Shown in pieces: positions 50,784 through 58,701 of a stretch of DNA of 64,000 bases. Below the pieces are notes generated by a model. The model saw only the letters and a list, made by a program, of their open reading frames with translations. It was not told where the DNA came from and did no database searches. The DNA lies in contig NC_004349.1 of assembly GCF_000146165.2 (NCBI RefSeq), positions 1 to 64,000 on the forward strand, read 5' to 3'. Each line of letters begins with the position of its first letter. The stretch's first letter is position 1. Source of the DNA: Shewanella oneidensis MR-1 (GTDB taxonomy: Bacteria; Pseudomonadota; Gammaproteobacteria; Enterobacterales; Shewanellaceae). The position numbers were made by a program, and so were the translations under genes.

Positions 50784-50814
50784 CTAGCTATATAGCTTAC
50801 AGCTAGCTATCTCT
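50776..50814. repeat. 14-bp inverted repeat after the second par operon
   Basis: AGAGATAGCTAGCT and AGCTAGCTATCTCT flank an 11-nt spacer; the left arm overlaps the stop codon. It carries the same AGCTAGCT core as the upstream repeats, so it may be both a terminator and a centromere half. Confidence 0.75.
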
Positions 50815-50853
50815 TTATTAATTAAATAGGCCAAGGATGATGGTTCAAATCAT

Positions 50854-51679
50854 GGTTCTGTCGCAAAGTTGACGATAAGAGTTTAACAGTGAATGATCTT
50901 TCAATATGAATTTGGAGCATCCACTGCATGACCCTCAATTTTTCTGGCAGACATTTTCCATCTGATATCATCATGCAAGCGCTGCGATATTACCTTGCTT
51001 ATAAACTTAGTTACCGTGAAATTGAGGAAATGTTCGCAGAGCGAAACATTCATTTTGACCACTCAACACTGAACCGCTGGGTTATCAAATATGCACCTCT
51101 GCTCGAAGCCATATTCAGGAAGAAAAAGCGTCCAATATCTGGCTCGTGGCGAATGGATGAAACTTACATAAAAATGAAGGGGCAGTGGGCTTACTATTAT
51201 CGTGCAGTGGATAAATTCAGCGCGGTGATTGATTTTTACTTGAGTGAAACCCGTGATGAGAAGGCCGCACACGCTTTTTTCACTAAAGCTATCAATCAAC
51301 ATGGCTTACCTGAGAAGGTGGTTATTGATAAAAGTGGCGCCAATGCTGCAGCGTTAGATACTGTTAACATTCGGCTGTGGCTATCAGGATGTATGCTCTT
51401 TATGATTGAGGTGCTTACCGTTAAATATTTGAATAATATTGTCGAGCAAAGCCACCGAAAAGTGAAGGGTAAAATTAATGCCTAGGCTGGAAGTCTTGGG
51501 AAGGGGCTGAGTCAACACTGGCTGGCGTTGAGCTTTGGTCCATGATTAAGTTGGGGCAAATGGACACGGCTCAAATGATGACCCCGTGGGAACAATTTTA
51601 TTCTTTAACGGCCTAGTTGTATCTGAAGGATACTGCCCCTTCAATTTGGAGCAGCAAGATCTCAGTTTGCGACAGAACC
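50854..51679 (+). mobile_element. IS6-family element with frameshifted transposase
   Basis: 826 bp between GGTTCTGTCGCAAAGTT and its near complement CTCAGTTTGCGACAGAACC. No 8-bp duplication (CAAATCAT versus GATTACCA), consistent with IS6-type adjacent deletion; its right end cuts an IS256 copy. Confidence 0.93.
50928..51616 (+). pseudogene. IS6-family transposase, broken by a frameshift
   Basis: Codons 1-185 read normally with Asp in SWRMDETYIK, Asp in VVIDKSGANA and Glu in NIVEQSHRKVK, the complete DDE set. A shift near 51478 (AAAATTAATGCC) leads to a stop; the expected C-terminus continues in the -1 frame (CLGWKSWEGAESTLAG to the stop at 51616). The catalytic core is intact, so residual function is conceivable but unlikely. 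Confidence 0.9.
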
Positions 51680-52591
51680 GATTACCAACGGATAAGCATC
51701 ACCCCATTTGGCCTCCAGTTCGTCCAATGCCATCTCTGCGGCTTCTTTACTCACGGCTCGATACACAGGCTTTAAATCAGCCATAAACGCTTTCTGATTT
51801 TTTGAGGCGACATACTTCATTGAGTTGCGGATCTGGTGGATAACGCATAGCTGTGTTTCCGTATGAGGGAAGATACTGGCTATGGCCTCAGGGAAACCGG
51901 TCAAGCCGTCAACACAGGCGATAAGAATATCTTTTACACCACGATTATTAAGATCGGTCAGTACGGATAGCCAGTAATTAGCGCCTTCATTTTCGGACAA
52001 GTGAAGCCCCAAAATTTCCTTTTTTCCTTTCATATTAAGCGCTAACAATGTGTAAACGGCTTTACTGACGTAACGCCCATCCTCTTTGACTTTATAATGT
52101 ATCGCATCAAGCCAAACGATAGGATAATGGCTATCTAATGGGCGCTGTTGCCACGCTTTAAGTTCGGGGATGAGTTTGTCAGTGATAGCACTGACTGTTG
52201 CGTTAGACACATTGAGCCCATACATATCTTCAACATGTTGATTAATATCGCGATAGCTCATACCTATACTGAACATCGATAACACTTTACGTTCGATTTC
52301 ATCGGTTAGTGTAGTTTGATTTTTCTTAATCAACTGAGGCTCAAAGGTGCCATTGCGGTCTCTAGGCGCGTCTAACTCAAAGTTACCGGACGGATGCTTA
52401 ATGGTCTTAGGGGTTTTGCCATTTTTACGATTAGGCTGAGGATCATGCGCTAAATGCTGCTCAAGCTCAGCTTGGAGAGCCGCTTCAGTGAGTTGCTTGA
52501 TCAGTGGGCCAAGAATGCTGTCTTTACCTGTGAGGCTTTTACCTGATTGCAGATCTTTAAGGGCTTGTTCGAAGTTAAAAGGTTGGGTCAT
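51680..52591 (-). pseudogene. IS256 transposase, C-terminus lost
   Basis: The first 304 residues equal copy 1 up to DAYPLVI, then the frame runs into the IS6 end. The catalytic Glu (NAVEAVH) is missing, so the protein is inactive. Confidence 0.92.
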
Positions 52592-52648
52592 GTGTCATTC
52601 CTGTTTTTGAATATTTTACTGAAATGACACAGAATTATGAACACTACC
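51680..52648 (-). mobile_element. IS256-family element, copy 2, truncated
   Basis: Retains the GGTAGTGTTCATAATTCTG end at 52648 and most of tnp; the other end was removed by the IS6 element. A few base differences from copy 1 (for example GAGTTGCGG for GAGTTACGG) are shared with copy 3 where comparable. Confidence 0.93.
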
Positions 52649-52828
52649 ATGTTTAATAATAACAATTAATTAAGTTAGATTTGGCGGAAATTTCCAGAAT
52701 CCCGGCGGCCCCTCTATTTCTGTCTTAACTTATATTTTATTGTCTTCATTGCTTTTATAGGTGTTCTGGTCTAATCCCATCGGACACTTAATTTTGAGAC
52801 AGTATGGTCAATAAATTAAGAGGTCTAT

Positions 52829-53119
52829 ATGAGTCTGAAAAAATCACATAAGAGTTATCCGCAGGCATTTAAAGATGAAGCCGTCTTGATGGTGCTGGAG
52901 CAAGGTTATAGCGTTGCCGATGCGGCAAAGTCTCTTGGAGTTAGCACGAGCCTGCTTTACAACTGGAAGGAAAAACACGAAGCCCTGCAACAAGGCATCA
53001 CCTTAGAAGAGTCTGAGCGTGATGAGTTGAAGCGATTGCGTAGAGAAAACAAAGAATTACGCATGGAAAAAGAAATTCTAAAAAAGGCAAGCGCCTTCTT
53101 TGCGAGAGAAATGAAGTAA
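52829..53119 (+). CDS. IS3 OrfA, copy E
   Basis: Intact; the glutamate codon before EILKKA region shows the A variant (GGAAAAAGA). Confidence 0.95.
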   Translation: MSLKKSHKSYPQAFKDEAVLMVLEQGYSVADAAKSLGVSTSLLYNWKEKHEALQQGITLEESERDELKRLRRENKELRMEKEILKKASAFFAREMK

Positions 53120-53178
53120 GATTTCGTTTCATCAAACTGCAATCTCACCTGTTTCCCATAACACTGTTATGTCGAGTA

Positions 53179-53988
53179 ATGAGTGTCAGTAAGTCAGGCT
53201 ATTACGATTGGCATAAACGCCCTGCAAACGTGATAAGCGTTGAAACACTGAAGCTTTATCGCCTTGTTCGACAGCTATTTAAGCAAAGTCGAGGCAGCTT
53301 AGGGAATCGTGAAATGGTGAAGAAATTGCGCAAGGAAGGCTACCAGGTTGGTCGCTATCTCGTTCGTAAAATTATGCACCGCCTTCGACTCAAAGCAACC
53401 CAGCGATGTGCTTACAAGGTGACGACACAGCGAAAACACTCAGATGCAGTGGCTGATAACCTGTTAAACATGAACTTTAATCCAGTATCGGCTAATCAGG
53501 TCTGGGCGGGTGACGTGACCTATTTAAAGACGGGTGAAGGCTGGATGTACTTAGCTGTGGTGATGGATTTATATTCACGCCGGATTGTGGGATGGCGCAT
53601 AGACAAACGCATGACCACAGATTTGATATCCAAGGCATTAATAAAAGCCTACAACCTGCGACAACCAGCGCGAGGGCTGGTATTTCACAGTGACCGAGGC
53701 TCGCAATATACCAGTAAACAATTCGGTAGGCTGCTATCGAGCTATGGTATCCGAGCCAGCATGGGTGATGTGGGTGCGTGTTGGGATAATGCCGTTGTTG
53801 AGCGATTCTTTGGTAGCTTGAAACACGATTGGATTTTTAAAGTTGCTCAACCAACAAGGGAGTTTATGAAGCAAGATGTGACGGCTTACATCAAATATTA
53901 CAACTTGGAGCGACTTCATTCTGCTAATAACGATCTGTCACCTGTAGAGTTTGAGAATTCTCAAGTAAAAGTGTCCAGTTTGGGTTGA
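53179..53988 (+). CDS. IS3 transposase OrfB, copy E
   Basis: Intact, identical protein to the other full copies. Confidence 0.95.
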   Translation: MSVSKSGYYDWHKRPANVISVETLKLYRLVRQLFKQSRGSLGNREMVKKLRKEGYQVGRYLVRKIMHRLRLKATQRCAYKVTTQRKHSDAVADNLLNMNFNPVSANQVWAGDVTYLKTGEGWMYLAVVMDLYSRRIVGWRIDKRMTTDLISKALIKAYNLRQPARGLVFHSDRGSQYTSKQFGRLLSSYGIRASMGDVGACWDNAVVERFFGSLKHDWIFKVAQPTREFMKQDVTAYIKYYNLERLHSANNDLSPVEFENSQVKVSSLG

Positions 53989-53996
53989 CCAGTACA

Positions 53997-54424
53997 AGGA
54001 TAACCAATTCCCCAATTTGGGTTATGCCACATGGCCACATACCGGTATGATATAACGCTAAGATTGCTACCCACTTTCCAGGCTGATTGGAAAGGACCTC
54101 TTTGGCTGCATGTTTACAAGCGAACAGCGCGCTACCTTTCATTGCCTCTGTGTAGTTATGAGGGCCATCGACGAGTTTAGGATGAGCCTTACCAACGCTT
54201 CGCAACGATCTCAACGCAGCTTTATAAACCATTTTCTCAGCCTCTTTGTCGTAGATCTGTTTGTCTGGTTTAGTTGGATATGTTCCTTCGAAAGGATCGG
54301 ATTGATCTCTGCTGCTCGGCAACCAATCCCATTCAATTTGTAATTGAGAAATCGCCAAGATGTGCTCTGCTTGGCTTAGCCAGTCGGTATTCTCTATTTG
54401 TTCAATTAATGCTTCGATGTCCAT
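53997..54424 (-). CDS. Hypothetical protein, IS3 inserted in its last codon
   Basis: Unrecognised soluble protein: MDIEALIEQIENTDWLSQAE, then an Ala-rich helical part (YKAALRSLRSVGKAHPKLVD, AMKGSALFACKHAAKEVL). Joining the two sides of copy E across the AGG duplication gives ...ELVIL then a TAA stop, so the original protein had about 143 residues. The IS replaces the stop and adds 23 residues (VLVNPNW...). The fold is thus almost complete. Next to an Imm49-like gene, it may be another immunity protein; this is a guess. Confidence 0.65.
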
Positions 54425-54503
54425 TAGCTGTTACCCCTGAGTCGGTTCTTGGTTTGCCAAAATTAAGTCATAACAATCATGTGGATTAATCTCAGTTACC
54501 TCA

Positions 54504-55382
54504 TTATGTTGTTAATGAATGGATTAGCACCAGAGTATTTTGATCAATTGGCAGGTTACTTAAATCACACTCACCTAAGGGATCAAACGTTATTGGGATT
54601 GACTCATGACCTGAAGTAAAAAACGCATTTAATTCATTCTGCCATGGTAGGGGTAAATCAAGTTGCCGTAGTGGCGCATTAGTCGTATGAAACCGCCATA
54701 GATTGACTAAACCATGTGCATTAACACAGTAACATTTTTCCAGTGGCGAATATTCCTGTTGCGAGCGATTAGACTTGACCATAATGCTGATATTGTCGAT
54801 AAACGAGTCCATGTCCTGATTGATTATGGCCGCAAGACTACGCAGCATCGCCATACTGTATTTCGAATCTTTTAGGCTTGTGAGTTTTTCTCGTAAATTA
54901 TCTGTAACAGGTGTGACACCTAGAATGGCATATACGGCATTGCAGGCTAAGACCGTCACTTTATGACCAGTTACAAAGGGTGGCACAAATTGCTTTTTAT
55001 AGGCGGCGATAGTGGGTGAGTCATTAATGGCGAGTGCCGCTAGCAGCGGCCAAATATGCAGACTATCAGTCCCCGAAAAATATCCCCCTCGCACCAATCT
55101 TACTAAACAACCAAAACGCCCCGCCAAAGTCAGGCAATTTGTAAACTCAGCGAAGTTATCAAAGGCCACGCGTTGTATTATGGCTAATTCGGTTAATTCA
55201 TATTCTATGTAACGAAAGCGATCAATAAATTCGCTAGCAACGAGCTCACGATTCTTTATTAAATACTGATCTAGGAGAGCGAGTTTAACTGCTTGTGGCT
55301 GAGTTAACTGCTCGTCATTTTCTGCCAGTTTCTGTAATACGCTTAGAGCTTGATCTCTATCTTTTTTAGGGTAACTTTTCAT
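54504..55382 (-). CDS. Imm49-like putative immunity protein
   Basis: A 292-residue soluble helical protein from ATG 55382 (MKSYPKKDRDQALSVLQKLA); a GTG four codons earlier is an alternative. The helix-rich middle (IWPLLAALAINDSPTIAAYK) and the CYCVNAHGLVNLWRFHT motif resemble immunity protein 49 of polymorphic toxin systems. No toxin gene is next to it, so it would be an orphan that protects against toxins of competitors. Family assignment is moderate. Confidence 0.55.
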   Translation of the reverse strand: MKSYPKKDRDQALSVLQKLAENDEQLTQPQAVKLALLDQYLIKNRELVASEFIDRFRYIEYELTELAIIQRVAFDNFAEFTNCLTLAGRFGCLVRLVRGGYFSGTDSLHIWPLLAALAINDSPTIAAYKKQFVPPFVTGHKVTVLACNAVYAILGVTPVTDNLREKLTSLKDSKYSMAMLRSLAAIINQDMDSFIDNISIMVKSNRSQQEYSPLEKCYCVNAHGLVNLWRFHTTNAPLRQLDLPLPWQNELNAFFTSGHESIPITFDPLGECDLSNLPIDQNTLVLIHSLTT

Positions 55383-55443
55383 CCTACATCTCACTTACTA
55401 TCGGAAGCATAACTTCAAGGTTGAAAGTAGTCTTAGAAATACC

Positions 55444-55462
55444 TGGTTCTGTCGCAAACTGA
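55444..55462 (+). mobile_element. Solo IS6-family end
   Basis: GGTTCTGTCGCAAACTGAG is identical to the right end of the IS6 element at 50854-51679, but no IS body follows. A remnant of an excised or deleted copy. Confidence 0.75.
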
Positions 55463-55487
55463 GGAACGAGTTTATCATATAGGGGGA

Positions 55488-55516
55488 ATTCAAAGGCCCA
55501 AGAAGGGCCTTTGAAT
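55488..55516. terminator. 12-bp hairpin after the HTH antitoxin gene
   Basis: ATTCAAAGGCCC and GGGCCTTTGAAT with a 5-nt loop, directly after the minus-strand gene. Confidence 0.65.
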
Positions 55517-55520
55517 AATG

Positions 55521-55808
55521 TTAGTGAGCGGCAAGAGCTGCGTAGATTTTAGGATCTTGCTGAATCGTCGCAAGCACTTTAGCTGCTAATCCTGCAGGAT
55601 TGCGGCGTTTACCTTCCCAACTTTTAACAGTGTCGACACTGACACCCATCGTGGCAGCAAATTCGGCCTGCGTCACTTTAAGCAGATCTTCACGGATTGA
55701 CTTAACATCAGCAACTTCATAACGAGTTACTCGAGCGGGCTTTTTGAGACCATGATGAATTTCTACCGCTTCTTCAAGGGAGGCTTGAAGTTCGTTAAAT
55801 ATACTCAT
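55521..55808 (-). CDS. HigA-type XRE antitoxin
   Basis: 95 residues with the helix-turn-helix VTQAEFAATMGVSVDTVKSWEGK, cited by its core AEFAATMGVSVDTVKSWEGK, and an ARVTRYEVADVKSIR lead-in typical of antitoxins partnered with RelE/HigB-2 toxins. It overlaps the toxin gene by 4 bp (ATGA), toxin first. It should repress through the palindrome at 56161. Confidence 0.9.
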   Translation of the reverse strand: MSIFNELQASLEEAVEIHHGLKKPARVTRYEVADVKSIREDLLKVTQAEFAATMGVSVDTVKSWEGKRRNPAGLAAKVLATIQQDPKIYAALAAH

Positions 55809-56140
55809 TTGCTCTCTCCTTTAAGTGATTGAACGATTAGTTTTAGTTTGGCCTTTTCTTCCGCAGTTAGGCTATCTTTAACTGCTTTTGGATAAGCGAG
55901 TACCAGGTAAATTTTATCGGCCAGAGCAAGGACATAGAGCACTCGTATACTGCCACTCTTCCCTTTGTTTCCTACAGCCATTCTAACCTTTCGAAGGCCA
56001 CCAGTACCTTTGATAATATCGCCTTTATCCGGCTGAGCAATAAGCTCTGCTTGCAAATCCTTTAGTTCGTCATCAGTTGAAAGTTCCTTGATCTGTCTTG
56101 TAAAGACAGAGGTTTCAACAAACTCAATAGCATGGCTCAC
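55805..56140 (-). CDS. RelE/HigB-type toxin
   Basis: 111 residues: VFTRQIKELSTDDELKDLQA, then GTGGLRKVRMAVGNKGKSGS and SIRVLYVLALADKIYLVLAY, the RelE/YoeB-like core with the basic RKVRM strand and the central Arg of IRVLY. Ribosome-dependent mRNA cleavage is the family activity. First gene of the pair. Confidence 0.9.
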   Translation of the reverse strand: MSHAIEFVETSVFTRQIKELSTDDELKDLQAELIAQPDKGDIIKGTGGLRKVRMAVGNKGKSGSIRVLYVLALADKIYLVLAYPKAVKDSLTAEEKAKLKLIVQSLKGESK

Positions 56141-56160
56141 TAATTAAAATCCTTATACCA

Positions 56161-56189
56161 CCACAAGGTGTACATTGTACACCTTGTGG
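56161..56189. promoter_or_regulatory. 29-bp perfect palindrome operator of the RelE/HigA pair
   Basis: CCACAAGGTGTACA, one central base, TGTACACCTTGTGG. It lies 20 bp before the toxin start and is the obvious autoregulatory site. Confidence 0.88.
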
Positions 56190-56255
56190 CAGTGGTAATC
56201 AACACAGAGTCATTTGCCGTTTTGTTGATACGACACTCTAGTCAAGACTGCTTTA

Positions 56256-56284
56256 GTGAATCAGTCTGGTGTAGAGTGATTCAC
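56256..56284. repeat. Dispersed palindrome, diverged copy
   Basis: GTGAATCA...TGATTCAC around CAGTCTGG; related in design to 2257-2289 and 57511-57542. Confidence 0.5.
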
Positions 56285-56457
56285 TGGTACTATCTAGGGG
56301 TAAACTACTATTATAAATTTATAATTAATCTATAATTCTATATTTTAATCAATAGGATAAGCATATTCAAAATGTTCATCACACAGGATGTTCTTGAATG
56401 TATCTTGTGGCTGGATTATCACAAAATTCGCATTCCGTGCCTTCAGGGACTTTCCAC

Positions 56458-56565
56458 TCAGCACAATACGGGTATTATAGCGTCACTCTTGATTTTTATC
56501 CCAGATGGACCGGCGTGACAAGCTATGGTCAATGGCAATAACAGCAGTAAGAGTATCCAGTTCAT
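56458..56565 (-). pseudogene. 5' fragment of a second DUF2931-type lipoprotein gene
   Basis: MNWILLLLLLPLTIACHAGP then 15 unrelated codons to a stop. The DNA of the signal peptide part is clearly homologous to the start of the neighbouring gene (MRWIQLLLLLPLITACQTVP). It begins 6 bp after that gene's stop, so it is the start of a tandem duplicate whose body is lost. Confidence 0.75.
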
Positions 56566-56570
56566 TGATA

Positions 56571-57275
56571 TCATTGCTGCACGGGGTTTGTATCTGTTTT
56601 GGGCTGTGCGGCGCGGTAAGCGTCCATGATTGGAGCCCAGGCCATGCCACTGGGAACAGGATAGTGCTGATAGGCTTTGCTGTAGTTCGCGTCAAAATCA
56701 GCCCAACGATTTGCAAACTGACTTGAGAGAGGGAAACGCTTCTCATCGGGATCATCTGTGACCTCTTTGGCAATCCCCCTAGCCAGCAGGATATCAGGCT
56801 TCACCTTGGCATTGGTTAAAAACGCTTCCACATAGCCGCCGGTGGTCATACCTAAGCCAATGTTATCTCGGCGTACTTCAAGCCACTCATCCCTTACCTT
56901 GATACGATAAGGTTGCGCAATCATGCTTTCCAGTTCTGCTGGCAACACCAAGCTAATGCGATAGCGCTTTTTGTCGTGGAATGAAATCCACTCTACCTCT
57001 ACCCTATCGGGGGCGGGGTGAACATCTCGGCGACCGGCAGTGATCAACCAGCGATAGTCCCTTTCACTAAGCGACTCTGCATCAACGCGACTAGACGCTC
57101 CGTTGGTTGAGGCATCTACCAATTTGCCCTGACGATAAAAGAGCACCTCCGTCACCCATATCTTATCAGCATTGGATCCCACCATATGGCGCCACTCTAG
57201 ATTTTTTAGCTCAGTTGGAACGGTCTGACAAGCTGTGATCAATGGCAACAGCAGCAATAATTGTATCCAGCGCAT
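56571..57275 (-). CDS. DUF2931-family lipoprotein
   Basis: A 234-residue lipoprotein: the signal peptide MRWIQLLLLLPLITACQTVP has an LITAC lipobox, so Cys16 is lipidated. ELKNLEWRHMVGSNADKIWV, a KKRYRISLVLP strand and WADFDANYSKAYQHYPVPSG are features I associate with DUF2931. Members are often found with type VI secretion effectors and may be envelope immunity proteins, but the family role is not settled. Confidence 0.72.
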   Translation of the reverse strand: MRWIQLLLLLPLITACQTVPTELKNLEWRHMVGSNADKIWVTEVLFYRQGKLVDASTNGASSRVDAESLSERDYRWLITAGRRDVHPAPDRVEVEWISFHDKKRYRISLVLPAELESMIAQPYRIKVRDEWLEVRRDNIGLGMTTGGYVEAFLTNAKVKPDILLARGIAKEVTDDPDEKRFPLSSQFANRWADFDANYSKAYQHYPVPSGMAWAPIMDAYRAAQPKTDTNPVQQ

Positions 57276-57510
57276 TAATAACCTCCCTTTTGGTTACCCG
57301 TCATCTTGCTAACCTCTTTTTCACCCATTCTATTGGGATGCTGACTTGTAATGGTATAGCGAGTCTGGCCACTCTATTGAGGCTGATATTAGATTATTGA
57401 GAGCAAATACAAATGGCTAAACCTCGATAGGTATCCATTTAAAAAACGCTTTGGGGCAAAAGCGCGTTAGCCCAAAGCCTGCGTACCTGCGTAAAATGAT
57501 GGTATTCAGC

Positions 57511-57542
57511 GCGTGAACCAGACTAGGCAAGTCTGATTCACG
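57511..57542. repeat. Dispersed palindrome, copy 2
   Basis: GCGTGAACCAGACTAGGCAA then GTCTGATTCACG; two or three differences from 2257-2289. Lies directly at the end of the HigA gene. Confidence 0.7.
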
Positions 57543-57545
57543 AGG

Positions 57546-57962
57546 CTAAAAAAATAATGATACTGGCACCCCAAAGCGCTGACTGAGTGCTTCAATGTGG
57601 TGTCTATTAAGCTTCTTTCCTTCTGCGGCATTGAGTAACTTACTCACATTACTTTTTGAGCCTAATTCGGGAAGATCTGCAACACCAAGACGATACTGCG
57701 CCATAAGCGTTTTCAATACCGCTATACCACTATCCATTTCGGCTATCGCTGCATTAAATTCAGCAAATTCATCAGCCTGTTCTTCCCATCGCTCAATGCT
57801 AAGTGACAACATCTCAATCAAAAATTTGTTTGAGTCGTAATCATCAACCAGATCGTCCATTAATGCTAATGCTTGCTCGTAGTCGTCCTGAGTTTCAATG
57901 TGCGCGAGGTATGGCACTTTGGCCAATGCTTCTCTAATTTCAATACATGCAGTAGGTAGCAT
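57546..57962 (-). CDS. higA: HigA-type antitoxin (second higBA)
   Basis: 138 residues from ATG 57962 (MLPTACIEIREALAKVPYLA), 8 nt after AAAGGAG; an ATG two codons earlier is too close to that site. An acidic helical N-terminal part is followed by the helix-turn-helix LGSKSNVSKLLNAAEGKKLN and the tail IEALSQRFGVPVSLFF, the layout of YgjM-type HigA. It follows the toxin immediately. Confidence 0.9.
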   Translation of the reverse strand: MLPTACIEIREALAKVPYLAHIETQDDYEQALALMDDLVDDYDSNKFLIEMLSLSIERWEEQADEFAEFNAAIAEMDSGIAVLKTLMAQYRLGVADLPELGSKSNVSKLLNAAEGKKLNRHHIEALSQRFGVPVSLFF

Positions 57963-57967
57963 ATACA

Positions 57968-58279
57968 TTACTCCTTTGTTCGACGGTACTTATCAGTCAG
58001 CTTGCTATAGTCTGCATGGCTAACCACGTGCTTCACATACATCCTGTTATCTCGGAACTCGATGAAAGCGATAATGCGTAGATTGTTACCTCCCACATCA
58101 ATTACCCACCATTTATCTCGATATTTAAAGTTATCTAAAGACGGAAATACTTGTCGTAAATCATCAGGATTGGTGAATGTGCCACTGCGTAAGGTGCTGT
58201 ATATCTGCACCAAAGCGTCCTTATCGTTAGGATACTTTTGGGCGGCATCATTAAATGGTTTTCTTGAAATAACGTGCAC
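57968..58279 (-). CDS. higB: HigB-type mRNA interferase (second higBA)
   Basis: 103 residues beginning MHVISRKPFNDAAQKYPNDK, with WWVIDVGGNNLRIIAFIEFR and a final YVKHVVSHADYSKL: the YgjN/HigB family in full. Degrades mRNA on the ribosome. Controlled through the long inverted repeat at 58291-58336. Confidence 0.94.
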   Translation of the reverse strand: MHVISRKPFNDAAQKYPNDKDALVQIYSTLRSGTFTNPDDLRQVFPSLDNFKYRDKWWVIDVGGNNLRIIAFIEFRDNRMYVKHVVSHADYSKLTDKYRRTKE

Positions 58280-58290
58280 GGTCTTTCCCT

Positions 58291-58336
58291 GTTTCCGTTT
58301 TGGAAACTATAGCACAGTAGTTTCCAAAACGGAAAC
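58291..58336. promoter_or_regulatory. 19-bp inverted repeat operator of higBA
   Basis: GTTTCCGTTTTGGAAACTA and its perfect complement with an 8-nt spacer, 12 bp before the higB start. Each arm carries a GTTTCC...GGAAAC sub-palindrome. Confidence 0.88.
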
Positions 58337-58420
58337 GCCTGTGCATACACGTATAACCGACATGGGCGTTGTTGATTAAATCATTTCATAGAACGTAATC
58401 GTTCCAAGACTTCAGGCCGA

Positions 58421-58665
58421 TTAAACAACTTGCTGGCGAACGGGCATACCCAATCTAATGATTTTGTTCATCGCCTTCACACCAGCCAACGCCTCTGCTG
58501 CTTGCCCATTGTAGTCACGCAAACTTTGCATTGGACTATTCAACTGTTTATATCGGCCCATGGCGGTCTCTGCTAGAGAGCGCTGGTGATAGCCATTATC
58601 GATTTTCCATTGTTTCAGTTGACCCGTTTTCTGTGCTTCTACGGCTTCATTGCGTGGGGATCTGA
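58421..58665 (-). pseudogene. C-terminal fragment of an IS5-type transposase
   Basis: NEAVEAQKTGQLKQWKIDNG then YHQRSLAETAMGRYKQLNSP and AGVKAMNKIIRLGMP is the C-terminal part of an IS5-family DDE transposase including its catalytic Glu region. It differs from the intact IS5 next to it. Upstream it is fused in frame to the disrupted small partition gene. Confidence 0.8.
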
Positions 58666-58701
58666 TACATCTCCACTTACCAATAAAGAAATAAATTATT
58701 A

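Larger units (their letters stand above)
52762..53996 (+). mobile_element. IS3-family element, copy E (with target duplication)
   Basis: Full copy flanked by AGG on both sides, the only clear 3-bp target duplication among the five copies, so it is probably an undisturbed insertion. Carries the same silent variant as copy A. Confidence 0.96.
56141..56457. other. Intergenic region with operator and palindrome
   Basis: No gene. Holds the TA operator (56161-56189), a palindrome of the dispersed family (56256-56284) and AT-rich DNA. Confidence 0.6.

Noticed and set aside
56483..56773. 96-codon ORF overlapping the DUF2931 gene
   Set aside because: Out of frame with the lipoprotein homology on the same strand; the duplicate start at 56565 explains the sequence better.
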